Below, in pieces: positions 1 to 8,623 of a DNA stretch of 64,000 bases. Made by a program: the position numbers and the translations under genes. This DNA comes from JBBQFI01 sp038237805 (lineage in GTDB: Bacteria > Verrucomicrobiota > Verrucomicrobiia > Chthoniobacterales > UBA10450): NCBI GenBank assembly GCA_038237805.1, contig JBBRYI010000012.1:1-64000 (forward strand), read 5' to 3'. Position 1 is the stretch's first letter. Every line of letters begins with the position of its first letter. The notes under the pieces are model-generated. The model was not told the DNA's origin. It made no database searches and saw only the letters and a list, made by a program, of their open reading frames with translations.

Positions 1-12
1 GATCCAAACAAC

Positions 13-37
13 AGGCGCTTGGCACAAGCGCCTCTAC
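13..37 (-). repeat. REP-like hairpin with CTAC end
   Basis: An 8-bp perfect stem (AGGCGCTT / AAGCGCCT, loop GGCAC) is followed by CTAC. Read on the minus strand this is GTAG plus a GC-rich hairpin, the layout of REP elements. The same stem occurs in the element at 34553-34621. Confidence 0.6.
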
Positions 38-69
38 ATCACTTGCTTTCGCATATGCATGCGGAATGA

Positions 70-513
70 TTGTCCGGCATGACTAATGGCGAAGCCCCCC
101 GCGTTCGTACCGAACTGCAGGTGATGTTCTTCGATACTGATTGCGGCGGGGTTGTGCACAACATCGCTTACCTGCGTTTTATCGAGGTCGCGCGCACTCT
201 GCTCGCGGAAAAGCTCGGTCTTCCGCTTGTAGACATGGCGGAAAGTAAGAAGTATCCGGTCGTCGTTCGCACAGAAATCGACTATCGCCGGGGCGCAAAA
301 CTGGGCGATCGCCTCGTGGTGGAAGGCTGGCTTGATCGACTGGAGCGTGTTCGGTTCTGGTGCGCTTTTCGCGTCGTTCGGCCCGCGGATGAGACTTTGA
401 TTGCTGAATGCCGCCAAATGCTCGCGATTATCGAAATGCCGGAGGCGAAATTGCTCCGACTACCCGCGGCTTGGGACAAATACCGCGGCACCGCAATTCC
501 TTCCGTTGCCTAA
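70..513 (+). CDS. ybgC: YbgC/4HBT-family acyl-CoA thioesterase
   Basis: A 147-residue single hotdog-fold protein, normal length for the 4-hydroxybenzoyl-CoA thioesterase/YbgC family. These enzymes hydrolyse acyl-CoA thioesters in the cytoplasm; in proteobacteria YbgC sits with the Tol-Pal system, but no tol genes are seen here. The signature is near the N-terminus: FFDTDCGGVVHN (residues 20-31) with the catalytic-type Asp in DTD, then YLRFIEVAR. The ATG at 79 is an alternative start. The next gene begins 10 bp downstream, suggesting an operon. The stop codon TAA is part of a GCCTAACGAG motif copy (509-517). Confidence 0.85.
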   Translation: MSGMTNGEAPRVRTELQVMFFDTDCGGVVHNIAYLRFIEVARTLLAEKLGLPLVDMAESKKYPVVVRTEIDYRRGAKLGDRLVVEGWLDRLERVRFWCAFRVVRPADETLIAECRQMLAIIEMPEAKLLRLPAAWDKYRGTAIPSVA

Positions 514-523
514 CGAGTAATCT

Positions 524-2326
524 ATGGTCGCCGGCGTTCGTACCTTCTCCATTCAGGAAACGTTAACTGCCGAGCCGCAGGCGCTCACGCCGCCGCCAAC
601 GCGCCACGCGCTTTTTGTCATCGCTATCGCGCTGGCTTGTCTTCTTCACGTCGCGACCGCGGGTTGGGGCGACCTTTACAACGAAACAGATGGCCAGTAC
701 GCGGGCGCTGCGCGCGAAATGCTAAAGGCGCATTCTTGGTTAGTTCCGACAAACGATGGCATCCCGCGCGTGCAAAAACCACTGCTTCTTTACTGGCTGA
801 TCATTCTTTCCTACAAGACCTTCGGCATAACCGAAGCCGCCGCGCGCATGCCGGGCGCCCTCGCTACCGTCGCCACGGTGGCGCTCATTTTTCTGATTGG
901 CGAACGGCTCGGCGACTATTGGCGCGGGTTTCTCGCGAGCCTGATCTACCTCTCGTGCGCAGGCGTTTTCGTTTTCGGTCGTATTGTCATGCCCGAACCT
1001 GTTTTTACGGCGTTCGTTACCGGCGCCGTTTATTGCGGCATCCGCGGTTATCAGAATCGCAAACATCGCCACGCCTGGTTTTCGGGTTTCTGGATTTGTT
1101 GCGCGCTGGGATGCATGACAAAAAGTTTGCACGGACTTGTCTATCCGGCGGGCATCTTTGCTTTGCTCTCGATTTTTTACCGTGAAGCGCGGATGCGTTT
1201 TCGCGAATTGCTGCGCTGGGACCTCATTCTGATTTTTCTGGTCATCGCCGCAGCGTGGCACATCTGGGCGGAATGGAAGTTTCCCGGTTTTCTGCAAAAC
1301 ATCACCGGCCCGGAATGGTTTTCGCATCTTTCCGGGCGCGCTGATTCGACGCACAGTTATGATGACGTGCCGCGCCTGCAATTTCTCGGCCTTCATCTGG
1401 CGTGGTGGTTCCCGTGGTCCATCGCGATTCTCCCCGGCCTCCTCTTCGCTTCCCGCAGAATTTTTCGCCCTCGGGAAATTGAATTCGCCGATGCGCTCCC
1501 TCTATGCTGGGTGGGAGTCGTTTTTGTTCCGCTGTTTTTTATCGGCCAACGGCAGGATTATTATTCGATGAGCATGTGGCCCGCGTTTGCGCTCTGGGTC
1601 GCGACGGCCTGGGAACGAGCGCCGCGCAAACTGCGCATCGCCGGCGCGGCGACAATCGGAATGATCGGTCTTCTTTTCATTCTTGCCGCATCGAGGTGGC
1701 CCCAGCTCGTGCAGAACGCCAACGAAAGTTGGGGCACGAGCGCGCAGCGCTCAACCGCCTGGCGCGCGCTCACCGATATTCCGACGTCGGCCTGGCTCGC
1801 TTTCCGCCCGTATATCGCCGTGGTCGGTGCCGTTCTGGCGCTCGGAGCAGGCGCAGCGATCTATCTCCTCTCCTTCGATCGCCAAAAACTGGCGCGGGTT
1901 GCTCTCGCGCTTTCCATGGTTCCCACCGGCCTCATGATGATCGAGGGCACAGCGGCGATGGCTCCGTATTTCTCACTCGCCGACGCGGCGCGCTTTCTTA
2001 ACCAACCTTCCCATCGCAAAGGTGTCGTGCTCTACGAAGGGCCACTTCATCTTGGAAGCAGTCTGGTCTTCTACTTAAATCGCCTATTCTTTCTCGTAAA
2101 CCAATCTGCTGAAAATGAGTTCGCATTCAGAGATACGAAACCGTGGCAGGATCGATTTCTGACCGAATCCGATGTTATGGGGAAATGGCGGGAAGCGGAT
2201 TCCGTTTATCTTTTGGTAGAACGCTCTCGCCTTCCGTATTGGCAAAATTTACTCACCGATCAGTTCCACATTTATCATCAAGTGGCGACCTGCGGGACGT
2301 ACATCGTGCTAAGCAATCAGCTTTGA
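524..2326 (+). CDS. ArnT/PMT-like glycosyltransferase (GT39/GT83-type)
   Basis: A 600-residue polytopic membrane protein of the dolichyl-phosphate-mannose mannosyltransferase/ArnT clan. These enzymes transfer a sugar from a polyprenyl-phosphate donor to lipid A, protein or another acceptor on the outer face of the inner membrane. After the first membrane segment (about residues 28-45) comes the loop NETDGQYAGAAREM, which carries the acidic residues of the family, then PRVQKPLLLYW. About a dozen hydrophobic segments follow, and a soluble C-terminal part of about 130 residues. ATG start 10 bp after the ybgC stop. The acceptor cannot be inferred. Confidence 0.75.
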   Translation: MVAGVRTFSIQETLTAEPQALTPPPTRHALFVIAIALACLLHVATAGWGDLYNETDGQYAGAAREMLKAHSWLVPTNDGIPRVQKPLLLYWLIILSYKTFGITEAAARMPGALATVATVALIFLIGERLGDYWRGFLASLIYLSCAGVFVFGRIVMPEPVFTAFVTGAVYCGIRGYQNRKHRHAWFSGFWICCALGCMTKSLHGLVYPAGIFALLSIFYREARMRFRELLRWDLILIFLVIAAAWHIWAEWKFPGFLQNITGPEWFSHLSGRADSTHSYDDVPRLQFLGLHLAWWFPWSIAILPGLLFASRRIFRPREIEFADALPLCWVGVVFVPLFFIGQRQDYYSMSMWPAFALWVATAWERAPRKLRIAGAATIGMIGLLFILAASRWPQLVQNANESWGTSAQRSTAWRALTDIPTSAWLAFRPYIAVVGAVLALGAGAAIYLLSFDRQKLARVALALSMVPTGLMMIEGTAAMAPYFSLADAARFLNQPSHRKGVVLYEGPLHLGSSLVFYLNRLFFLVNQSAENEFAFRDTKPWQDRFLTESDVMGKWREADSVYLLVERSRLPYWQNLLTDQFHIYHQVATCGTYIVLSNQL

Positions 2327-2353
2327 GTTCCCCGGTTGTCATCTAAGCGGCAT

Positions 2354-2381
2354 TTGAAAAATTCGCTTCGCAATGTAACTT
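2354..2381 (+). promoter_or_regulatory. Possible sigma70-type promoter for the small basic protein gene
   Basis: TTGAAA (2354-2359) and TAACTT (2376-2381) are separated by 16 bp and lie upstream of the ATG at 2415. This is a by-eye match only; promoter rules for this phylum are not certain. Confidence 0.25.
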
Positions 2382-2414
2382 CCGCTCCCCTCTTCAAAGA
2401 ATTAGAGCAATTTT

Positions 2415-2570
2415 ATGTCGCAACATCGCAGTCTTAAAGGAGCCAGCACCATCACCGCAAAGCGTAATGTCTTGAAGCGCTTCGAGCGTGTCGAGCTGCT
2501 CAAGAAACGCGGTCAATGGAAGGAAGGCGGCAAAGTCATCGGCCTTCCTAAAACGAAGCCGGACGCGTAA
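2415..2570 (+). CDS. Small basic protein (Verrucomicrobia/Chlamydiae type), 51 aa
   Basis: A complete 51-codon ORF starting MSQHRSLKG and ending GLPKTKPDA. It is rich in Lys and Arg, with the core KRNVLKRFERVELLKKRGQW. I recognise the layout (MSxHRSLK ... KRNVLKRxERV ... LPKTKP) as the small basic protein family restricted to Verrucomicrobia, Chlamydiae and relatives, thought to be ribosome- or RNA-associated, though its role is not established. It is a good lineage marker. It lies between the ArnT-like gene and the pseudouridine synthase gene, whose TTG start follows 18 bp after the stop; co-transcription with an rRNA-modifying enzyme fits a ribosome link. Confidence 0.85.
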   Translation: MSQHRSLKGASTITAKRNVLKRFERVELLKKRGQWKEGGKVIGLPKTKPDA

Positions 2571-2588
2571 GAAGCGCGTGCACGCGCG

Positions 2589-3383
2589 TTGCGCTTAAAT
2601 CGCTTTCTTGCCGCCGCCGGCATCGGATCGAGACGGCATTGCGATGAATTGATCGCAGCCGGTCGCGTCACGATAAACGGGCAGCCGTGCTTGAATTTTA
2701 GCGCGCAGCCGGCGGAACGCGACTACGTCAAAGTAGACGGCAAACTCGTTAGGCCAGCGGCTCGTCCGTTTTATATTCTTCTGCACAAACCGAAAGGCTT
2801 CGTCTCCACTCGTCAGGATCCGAACGCGCGCGACACCATTTTCGATTTGTTGCCGGCAAAATTGCCGCGGCTTTTCAACGTCGGCCGCCTCGACGCGCAA
2901 AGCGAAGGCTTGCTCATTCTGACGAACGATGGCGACTTTGCGCAACGACTCACGCATCCGCGGCACGAAGTCGAAAAGGAATATGAAGTCATGCTCGACC
3001 ATTTGTGGGATCCAGCCCTGACGGCAAAATTATTGCGCGGAATTTTTCTCGACGGCGAGCGCGCGACAATGTCGCGATTACAGCAAACCGGACCGGCGCG
3101 TGTTCGCGTCGTCTTGCGTCAGGGCATCAATCGCCAGATTCGCCGAATGTTTTATGAGATCGGTTATGACGTGAAGAAACTGACGCGCACGCGCATCGGA
3201 CACTTGCGCCTGGGTGATTTGGCGCGAGGAGATTGGCGAGACATTACGCCAGCGGAAATCGCAGCCTTCGATTCACTCCAATTCCGCGCGCAAAATCGCC
3301 AGCGGCGGCGCGTTCCCAACTCCGCGACTAGCCGCAAGACCGATCAAGACCGTAAGCGCGGGCACCGCGATCACCGCCGTTAA
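2589..3383 (+). CDS. rluB: RsuA/RluB-family rRNA pseudouridine synthase
   Basis: 264 residues. An S4 RNA-binding domain spans about residues 1-47 (RLNRFLAAAGIGSRRHCDELI), followed by the RsuA/RluB/E/F catalytic domain. The motif GRLDAQSEGLLILTNDGD (residues 99-116) carries the catalytic Asp at about 102. It isomerises a specific uridine of rRNA to pseudouridine; the exact site is not inferable. The start is a TTG: an in-frame stop at 2568 leaves no ATG, and the S4 domain begins immediately. A CTCGTTAGG motif at 2745 encodes Leu-Val-Arg with the rare AGG codon. The last 111 bp overlap the convergent ybbP gene, and the tail after about residue 235 is basic and poorly conserved in appearance. 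Confidence 0.85.
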   Translation: MRLNRFLAAAGIGSRRHCDELIAAGRVTINGQPCLNFSAQPAERDYVKVDGKLVRPAARPFYILLHKPKGFVSTRQDPNARDTIFDLLPAKLPRLFNVGRLDAQSEGLLILTNDGDFAQRLTHPRHEVEKEYEVMLDHLWDPALTAKLLRGIFLDGERATMSRLQQTGPARVRVVLRQGINRQIRRMFYEIGYDVKKLTRTRIGHLRLGDLARGDWRDITPAEIAAFDSLQFRAQNRQRRRVPNSATSRKTDQDRKRGHRDHRR

Positions 3384-5813
3384 CAACGGTCCGATCGATG
3401 GCGCGTAGGCGAGCTTAAAAACAAAAATCGCCAATGCCCCGCTCGATAAGAGCGCGAGAAAAATTCCGGTCACACTTGCTAAAACGCCGAGGAAGAAATA
3501 TTCGGCGCACAATACTTTCCTGATCTGCGCGCGCGACGCGCCGAGTGTGCGCAGCAGAATGCTTTCCTTCAGCCGTTGATATCGTCCGCTCCAAATCGTG
3601 CTCGCAAGCACGATCAAGCCGGCGCCAACAGTGAAGAGCGACATAATGCGAATGACGAGCGCGACTTTGTTCAAAATTCCTTCGACCGTCTGGATGACGG
3701 ACGACAAATCCAAAGCGGCAACATTGGGAAATTTCGCAACGATCGCATTTTGCAGACGGCCGGAATCGGCCGGCGTGGGGACTCGACTAACGAGAACGTG
3801 AAAACCAGGCGCGCTCTCAAGCACTCCCGCCGGAAATACGACGAAGAAGTTTGTTTGAAACCGTTTCCAATCGACTTCGCGCAAACTCGCGATCCTGGTT
3901 TTGATCGGGACGCCCTGCACATCGAACACCAGTTCGTCGCCGATCTTTGCCTCGAAATCTTTCGCAATTTCCCGATCGAGTGAAATCGGAACGATATCGC
4001 CCGGTTTGTAATCCATTCGGCCGATCCAGCGACCATCCGTTATTTTTTCCGTCTCTGATAACTGCTCGCGATACGTCGAACGATATTCGCGCTCGAGTTC
4101 CCAATCGGGAATCTTGTGTTGGGGATCGGCGAGAATGTCGCTCGTCTTGCGGCCTTTGATCCCGGCAAGCCGCATCGTGACGATGGGCGCTTCCTGAATA
4201 ATCGGATAATGGAGCGAGTGCACGAGAGCCTCGACCGGCTCCTTCTGGTCCGACTGAATATCGAAAAAGAAAATGTTCGGCCGATCGCCGCGATCGATGG
4301 AACTAAACTGCGTCAGCAATAAGTCACGAGTAAGATAAAGATTGAGCAGCAGAAAGGTGCCCAAGCCTAACGAGACGGTAAGAAGCAGAGTGCGGTTGTC
4401 AGGACGATAAAGATTGGCCAGCCCCTGGCGCAGAGCAAAACTGGCGCGATGTGGGAACCATTCCCGAAGGCCAATCATGACCAGCTTCGCGGCTCCCGCA
4501 AAAATCGCGATGGCGAGGCCGAGTGCGGCGGCAAAGAGCAATCCGCGCTTCCACGTTTCGGCCTGGTAAACCGCGAACGCAGTAATGCCTGCGGCAATTA
4601 ACGCATAGATCAGCCAAACCACGGGATCGCGCCGGGCGGATGGGAATTCGCTTTCAACCGAAGCGCGCAAGACAAGCAGAGGCGAGACGCGGCGGAACTT
4701 GAGCAGCGGTGGTAGCGCGAACAAAACGCAGACCGCGAATCCAATCAGCATGCCGCGCAAAATCGGTTGCCAGAAAATTGTTGTTGGGATCGTCAGTGGA
4801 AGAAATGATTGCAACGCGCGCGGAAGCGAGGCTTGAATCAACAGGCCCAGTCCGGCGCCCGCGATAGCGCCGGCCAGTCCCATGGCAACGGCTTGCAAAA
4901 GATAAATGAAAACAGTCGTACCCGCCGACGAACCAAGGCAGCGCAGAATCGCGGCGGTACCGATCTTTTGCCGCAGATGCGCTTGGATCGCGCTCGCCAC
5001 TCCGACCGCTCCGAGGAGCAACGAAATGAAAGCCACGAGGTTGAGAAAGCGGTAAAGATTTTCCAGCGCTTCGCCGAGGTCTTTCTTGCGCTTTTCGACT
5101 GTGTCGAACTCGAGGCCGAAATGTTGGATCTGCGGCGCGAGCGTGGCGATTCGCTTCGCCGGGTTGATGTTCGCCGGGAACTTCACGTAAGCGCGATAAC
5201 GCACGACGCTGCCTGGTTTGATGAGATGCGTCCATTCCAGATTCTGCAGCGGGATATAAACGCGCGGCGCGAAACTCGCGCCGGCTGAAGCGTCGCCGGG
5301 AATTTTCTTCAGCGCACCAGCGATCGTGAATTGGAGATCGCCAATTTTGATTTGGTCGCCGACTCGGGAGCGAAATTGGAAAAGGAGACTTTCATCGACG
5401 ATAGCACGAAGTCCGTCGCGGAATTCGCGCGCCGCAACCGATGGCGTTGTTTCCATCGTCCCGTAAAACGGAAAATCACCGCCGAGAGCGCGGAGATGAA
5501 CAAGGCGTGTTCCATTGCTCACTGGAAAATAGGCCATGGTGGTGAATCTAACTTCGCGCGCTTGCGGTTCGCCTAACGAGTGGAGAAATTGTTCTTCTTC
5601 TGCGCGAAATGGGCGCGACGATGAGATGACAAGGTCCGCGCCTAGCAGCGTCCGTGCTTGCTCATCAATCGCCTGCGCCAGGCTCCGCCGGAAAGAATCG
5701 ATGGAAACAAGTGCAGCAATACCGAGCATGATCGAAGACGAGAAGAGAAGAAGTCGCCGCCGGCTCGAACGGCTGTCGCGCCATGCCATCCTTGGGATAA
5801 ATGATCCACTCAT
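3273..5813 (-). CDS. ybbP: YbbP-like ABC transporter permease
   Basis: 846 residues with the FtsX/MacB-type permease layout. One N-terminal membrane segment (about 20-42) precedes a large periplasmic domain. Three or more membrane segments follow around residues 255-380, then a second periplasmic part, and a C-terminal FtsX domain (about 715-846). E. coli YbbP is about 800 residues. The start ATG overlaps the ybbA stop by 4 bp (ATGA), so the two are translationally coupled. With ybbA it should form an inner-membrane ABC system; YbbAP is linked to lipid or lysophospholipid handling with TesA, but the substrate here is unproven. The 3' end overlaps rluB. Confidence 0.85.
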   Translation of the reverse strand: MSGSFIPRMAWRDSRSSRRRLLLFSSSIMLGIAALVSIDSFRRSLAQAIDEQARTLLGADLVISSSRPFRAEEEQFLHSLGEPQAREVRFTTMAYFPVSNGTRLVHLRALGGDFPFYGTMETTPSVAAREFRDGLRAIVDESLLFQFRSRVGDQIKIGDLQFTIAGALKKIPGDASAGASFAPRVYIPLQNLEWTHLIKPGSVVRYRAYVKFPANINPAKRIATLAPQIQHFGLEFDTVEKRKKDLGEALENLYRFLNLVAFISLLLGAVGVASAIQAHLRQKIGTAAILRCLGSSAGTTVFIYLLQAVAMGLAGAIAGAGLGLLIQASLPRALQSFLPLTIPTTIFWQPILRGMLIGFAVCVLFALPPLLKFRRVSPLLVLRASVESEFPSARRDPVVWLIYALIAAGITAFAVYQAETWKRGLLFAAALGLAIAIFAGAAKLVMIGLREWFPHRASFALRQGLANLYRPDNRTLLLTVSLGLGTFLLLNLYLTRDLLLTQFSSIDRGDRPNIFFFDIQSDQKEPVEALVHSLHYPIIQEAPIVTMRLAGIKGRKTSDILADPQHKIPDWELEREYRSTYREQLSETEKITDGRWIGRMDYKPGDIVPISLDREIAKDFEAKIGDELVFDVQGVPIKTRIASLREVDWKRFQTNFFVVFPAGVLESAPGFHVLVSRVPTPADSGRLQNAIVAKFPNVAALDLSSVIQTVEGILNKVALVIRIMSLFTVGAGLIVLASTIWSGRYQRLKESILLRTLGASRAQIRKVLCAEYFFLGVLASVTGIFLALLSSGALAIFVFKLAYAPSIGPLLTAVIAVPALTVLIGLAASRGVGNAPPLAILRAELE

Positions 5814-6481
5814 ACCATTTCACCACTTCGCAATCGGATGGTGCGCTCGGTCAGACGCGCAACATCTGGATCATGAGTCACGAGCACGAGCGCAGTTCGC
5901 AACTTCGCGTTGAGCTCGAGCATGATTTCGATGATCGATTCGCTCGTTTCGGAATCGAGATTTCCCGTTGGTTCGTCGGCAAATAGAATTTTGGGCTGGT
6001 TGATGAACGCGCGCGCCAATGCCACGCGCTGCTGTTCCCCGCCGGAAAGTTGCGCCGGATAATGCGCGAGACGCCCAGCCAATCCGACGCGTTGCAATAA
6101 TTCGACGCCGAGTTTTTCCGCGGAGCGATCGCCGCGTAATTCCATTGGCACCGTCACGTTCTCAAGTGCGGTCAACGTCGGAATGAGTTGAAAGTTTTGG
6201 AAAACAAATCCGACATGTGCGTTGCGCACGCGTGCTCGCTCATCTTCGTCGATGTTTCCGAGCGCAATTCCATTCAAAATGACAGAGCCGGATGTGGGTT
6301 GATCGAGTCCCGCACACAATCCGAGGAGCGTTGTTTTCCCACTACCCGATGGACCGAGAATTGAACATGTTGCGCCTTGTACGAGCTCGAACGAAATTTC
6401 TTTCAGCACGGTGAGTGAGCCTGCCGCGGTCGCGTAGGTCTTTGTTAAACGCTCAACGTTTAAGATGGGGAATGCGGTCAT
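5810..6481 (-). CDS. ybbA: YbbA/LolD-like ABC transporter ATP-binding protein
   Basis: Typical ABC ATPase of about 223 residues. Walker A is GPSGSGKTT, the signature motif LSGGEQQRVALARA, Walker B ILFADEPTGNLD, and the switch His is in VTHD. GNLDSETSE is characteristic of the MacB/LolD/YbbA group. I prefer the ATG at 6481 (MTAFPILNVERLTKTY) because it starts where the family starts; an in-frame upstream ATG at 6532 would overlap the divergent tesA start. It energises YbbP, to which it is coupled by a 4-bp overlap. Confidence 0.88.
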   Translation of the reverse strand: MTAFPILNVERLTKTYATAAGSLTVLKEISFELVQGATCSILGPSGSGKTTLLGLCAGLDQPTSGSVILNGIALGNIDEDERARVRNAHVGFVFQNFQLIPTLTALENVTVPMELRGDRSAEKLGVELLQRVGLAGRLAHYPAQLSGGEQQRVALARAFINQPKILFADEPTGNLDSETSESIIEIMLELNAKLRTALVLVTHDPDVARLTERTIRLRSGEMV

Positions 6482-6530
6482 TGACTTGCGCGCGAGTTCG
6501 TCTTGCTTACGCGAAGATGATTCAGCGCGC

Positions 6531-7157
6531 ATGGGGAAATTGATGCTTCGGGGATTCCTTTGTGCGCTCGCCCTTTGCTTAACCGCTTCGGTTGTTTTCG
6601 GTAAGACGATCGTCTTTCTCGGCGATAGTTTGACGGCGGGATACGGTCTACCCGCAGACCAATCCTATCCTTTCCTTATTGAAGAAAAATTTCGCGCCGC
6701 ACATCTCCCCTACGAAGTAGTGAATGCCGGTGTAAGCGGCGATACGAGTGCCGATGGACTGCGCCGAATCGAGTGGTTGCTGCAACGCAAGATCGATCTG
6801 CTCATAATTGCACTTGGTGCTAACGATGGGTTGCGCGGGTTATCGCCAAAAGCATTGGAAACAAACCTGCAAGCGATCATCGACAAAACGAAAGGCAAGA
6901 ATCCAGCGGTGCAGATCGTCGTGGCGGGAATGCAGATGCCGCCGAATATGGGAACTGATTACGCAGAAAAATTTCAGAACGTTTTTGCTGACGTCGCGCA
7001 AAAGAATAATGCCGTTCTTATTCCCTTTTTGCTCGCAGATGTGGGAGGACATCGCGATCTGAATCAATCGGACTCGATTCATCCGACGGCAGCTGGACAG
7101 AAAATTATTGCCGAGACCGTCTGGCGGACACTTCAGCCAATCCTGCAGCAGCCATGA
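6531..7157 (+). CDS. tesA: TesA-like GDSL esterase/lysophospholipase (arylesterase)
   Basis: 208 residues with an N-terminal signal peptide (MGKLMLRGFLCALALCLTAS), so periplasmic or exported. It is an SGNH hydrolase: block I FLGDSLTAGYG (catalytic Ser), block II Gly in NAGVSGDTS, block III GANDGLRG (Asn), block V DSIHPTAAGQ (Asp/His). These enzymes cleave thioesters, aryl esters and lysophospholipids. It is divergent from ybbAP and overlaps the following SDR gene by ATGA, the same neighbourhood as E. coli ybbO-tesA-ybbAP. A longer reading from 6465 is possible but would bury the signal peptide. Confidence 0.87.
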   Translation: MGKLMLRGFLCALALCLTASVVFGKTIVFLGDSLTAGYGLPADQSYPFLIEEKFRAAHLPYEVVNAGVSGDTSADGLRRIEWLLQRKIDLLIIALGANDGLRGLSPKALETNLQAIIDKTKGKNPAVQIVVAGMQMPPNMGTDYAEKFQNVFADVAQKNNAVLIPFLLADVGGHRDLNQSDSIHPTAAGQKIIAETVWRTLQPILQQP

Positions 7158-7945
7158 ACCTCGACGGCTGCCATGCGCTGATTACGGGCGCTTCGGCCGG
7201 AATCGGTTACGAATTCGCGAGGCAACTGGCTTCGCGCGCGAAGTCTCTCGTTCTTATAGCGCGGCGACTAGATCGTCTGGAAGCACTGCGCGACGAATTG
7301 AAAAAACAGAATCCAACTTTAGAAATCGAAATTCGAAACGTCGATCTATCCGATCAAGAACAAGTCAATCAGCTCTGCGAATGGACCACGCGAGAAAACG
7401 TCGTGATTGATCTCCTAATCAATAACGCGGGTCTCGGAGATTCGGGCGCTTTCGCGACAAGCGATGTGACGCGACTTAAGGAGATGATAGAGGTAAATAT
7501 CAGCGCGCTGACTTTGTTGACGCGCTGCCTGCTCCCGCAAATGATGGCGCGCAAACGGGGCGCGATTCTTAATGTCAGTTCGTCGGCCGGCTTTCTTCCC
7601 ATTGCCGACCTTGCCGTTTACGCCGCGAGCAAAGCGTACGTGACGAGTTTTTCCGAAGCGCTGCGCACGGAGTTGCACGGGACGGGTGTGAACGTAACCG
7701 CGCTTTGTCCAGGACCGGTACACACGGAATTTTCCGACATTGCCCAGCGGGCAAATGTGCACAGGGCGAAATCGCCGGAGATCGCGCATGTTTCGGTCGA
7801 ACAAGTGGTGCGCGATGGGCTTGCTGCGGTGGAAGCGGATCGCCCGATTGTCATTCCTGGTTTTCTCATGAAATTCGGGATGACGCTCGTTAGGCTAACG
7901 CCGATGCCGATATTGCGACTAGTCGCGCGAGTATGGGGGAAATGA
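7154..7945 (+). CDS. ybbO: YbbO-like short-chain dehydrogenase/reductase
   Basis: 263 residues, classical SDR. The nucleotide-binding motif TGASAGIG lies at about residues 10-17, NNAG near 88, and the Ser...YxxxK catalytic set in NVSSSAGF and YAASK. E. coli YbbO reduces long-chain aldehydes with NADPH. Position directly behind tesA (4-bp overlap) supports the same orthologous role in acyl or aldehyde metabolism, but substrate is an inference. A CTCGTTAGG motif at 7886 encodes Leu-Val-Arg near the C-terminus. Confidence 0.82.
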   Translation: MNLDGCHALITGASAGIGYEFARQLASRAKSLVLIARRLDRLEALRDELKKQNPTLEIEIRNVDLSDQEQVNQLCEWTTRENVVIDLLINNAGLGDSGAFATSDVTRLKEMIEVNISALTLLTRCLLPQMMARKRGAILNVSSSAGFLPIADLAVYAASKAYVTSFSEALRTELHGTGVNVTALCPGPVHTEFSDIAQRANVHRAKSPEIAHVSVEQVVRDGLAAVEADRPIVIPGFLMKFGMTLVRLTPMPILRLVARVWGK

Positions 7946-7972
7946 AATGCGGCGCTCCAGGAGCGCCGCATT
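7946..7972. terminator. Strong hairpin between convergent genes
   Basis: A 12-bp perfect stem (AATGCGGCGCTC / GAGCGCCGCATT) with a 3-nt loop starts right after the SDR stop and before the convergent redoxin gene. It lacks a clear T tract, so it may be a bidirectional terminator or another intergenic hairpin repeat. Confidence 0.5.
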
Positions 7973-7983
7973 AATTTCAGAAA

Positions 7984-8008
7984 CTGCCGCTGTGACAGCG
8001 GCAGCTAC
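7984..8008 (-). repeat. REP-like hairpin with CTAC end
   Basis: A 10-bp perfect stem CTGCCGCTGT / ACAGCGGCAG with a 1-nt loop is followed by CTAC. It is a sequence relative of the hairpins at 24414 and 35514, all built on CTGCCG stems. Confidence 0.65.
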
Positions 8009-8011
8009 AAC

Positions 8012-8620
8012 TCAATCGTATTTGACCGAGCAACCGTACGGCCGCGAGCTGGGCGTGCTCACTTGTTTGCCTGCCATCGATTCATCGAGCGCAACTTTCA
8101 CGTAATTAGTCGAGCTGGGAATGTCGTCCGGATTCGGGGATGCCTTACTGTCAATTGCACCTTCGTAAACCACCTTGCCTTCTGGATTGATAACGAACAT
8201 GTGCGGTGTGTTCTTGGCGCCGTACGCTTTGCCCACCTTGCCATCTGAATCGAGGAGCAAAGCGGTGGAATGCACTTTCCAACTAGCGATCGTCTTATTC
8301 GCTTCCTCGGGTTTCAGACTGCCTTCCTTGCCGGGTGCGGACGAGTCGATGGTCAGCCAGGTCACACCTTTGCTCGTAAAATTCTCCTGCAATTTCTGCA
8401 TGTTCCCGCTGCCATAATGTTTCTTAACAAACGGGCACTCGGGATTGAACCACTCCAGCACGACATATTTTCCTTTGTAATCGGCGAGTGAACGGGTTTT
8501 GCCGTTGGAATCAGTGGCCGAAAAATTCGGCGCGGCACTTCCGACCGGCGGCGAGTCTGAAGCGTAAAGAACGGCGGCTATGAGGGTGGTGAATAGAGCG
8601 AGTAATAGTTTTGTTTTCAT
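8012..8620 (-). CDS. Secreted thioredoxin-like/AhpC-TSA family protein
   Basis: 202 residues with signal peptide (first about 20 residues) and a redoxin fold: GSAAPNFSATDSNGKTRSLADYKGK then the active-site region WFNPECPFVKKHY. There is only one Cys here (ECPF), as in peroxiredoxin-like proteins, not CxxC. The C-terminal half has the thioredoxin cis-Pro (NTPHMFVINPEG). It is probably a periplasmic thiol enzyme. It lies 3 bp downstream of the DsbD-like gene, on the same strand, so its likely electron donor is that membrane reductase. Precise activity unknown. Confidence 0.75.
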   Translation of the reverse strand: MKTKLLLALFTTLIAAVLYASDSPPVGSAAPNFSATDSNGKTRSLADYKGKYVVLEWFNPECPFVKKHYGSGNMQKLQENFTSKGVTWLTIDSSAPGKEGSLKPEEANKTIASWKVHSTALLLDSDGKVGKAYGAKNTPHMFVINPEGKVVYEGAIDSKASPNPDDIPSSTNYVKVALDESMAGKQVSTPSSRPYGCSVKYD

Positions 8621-8623
8621 AAG

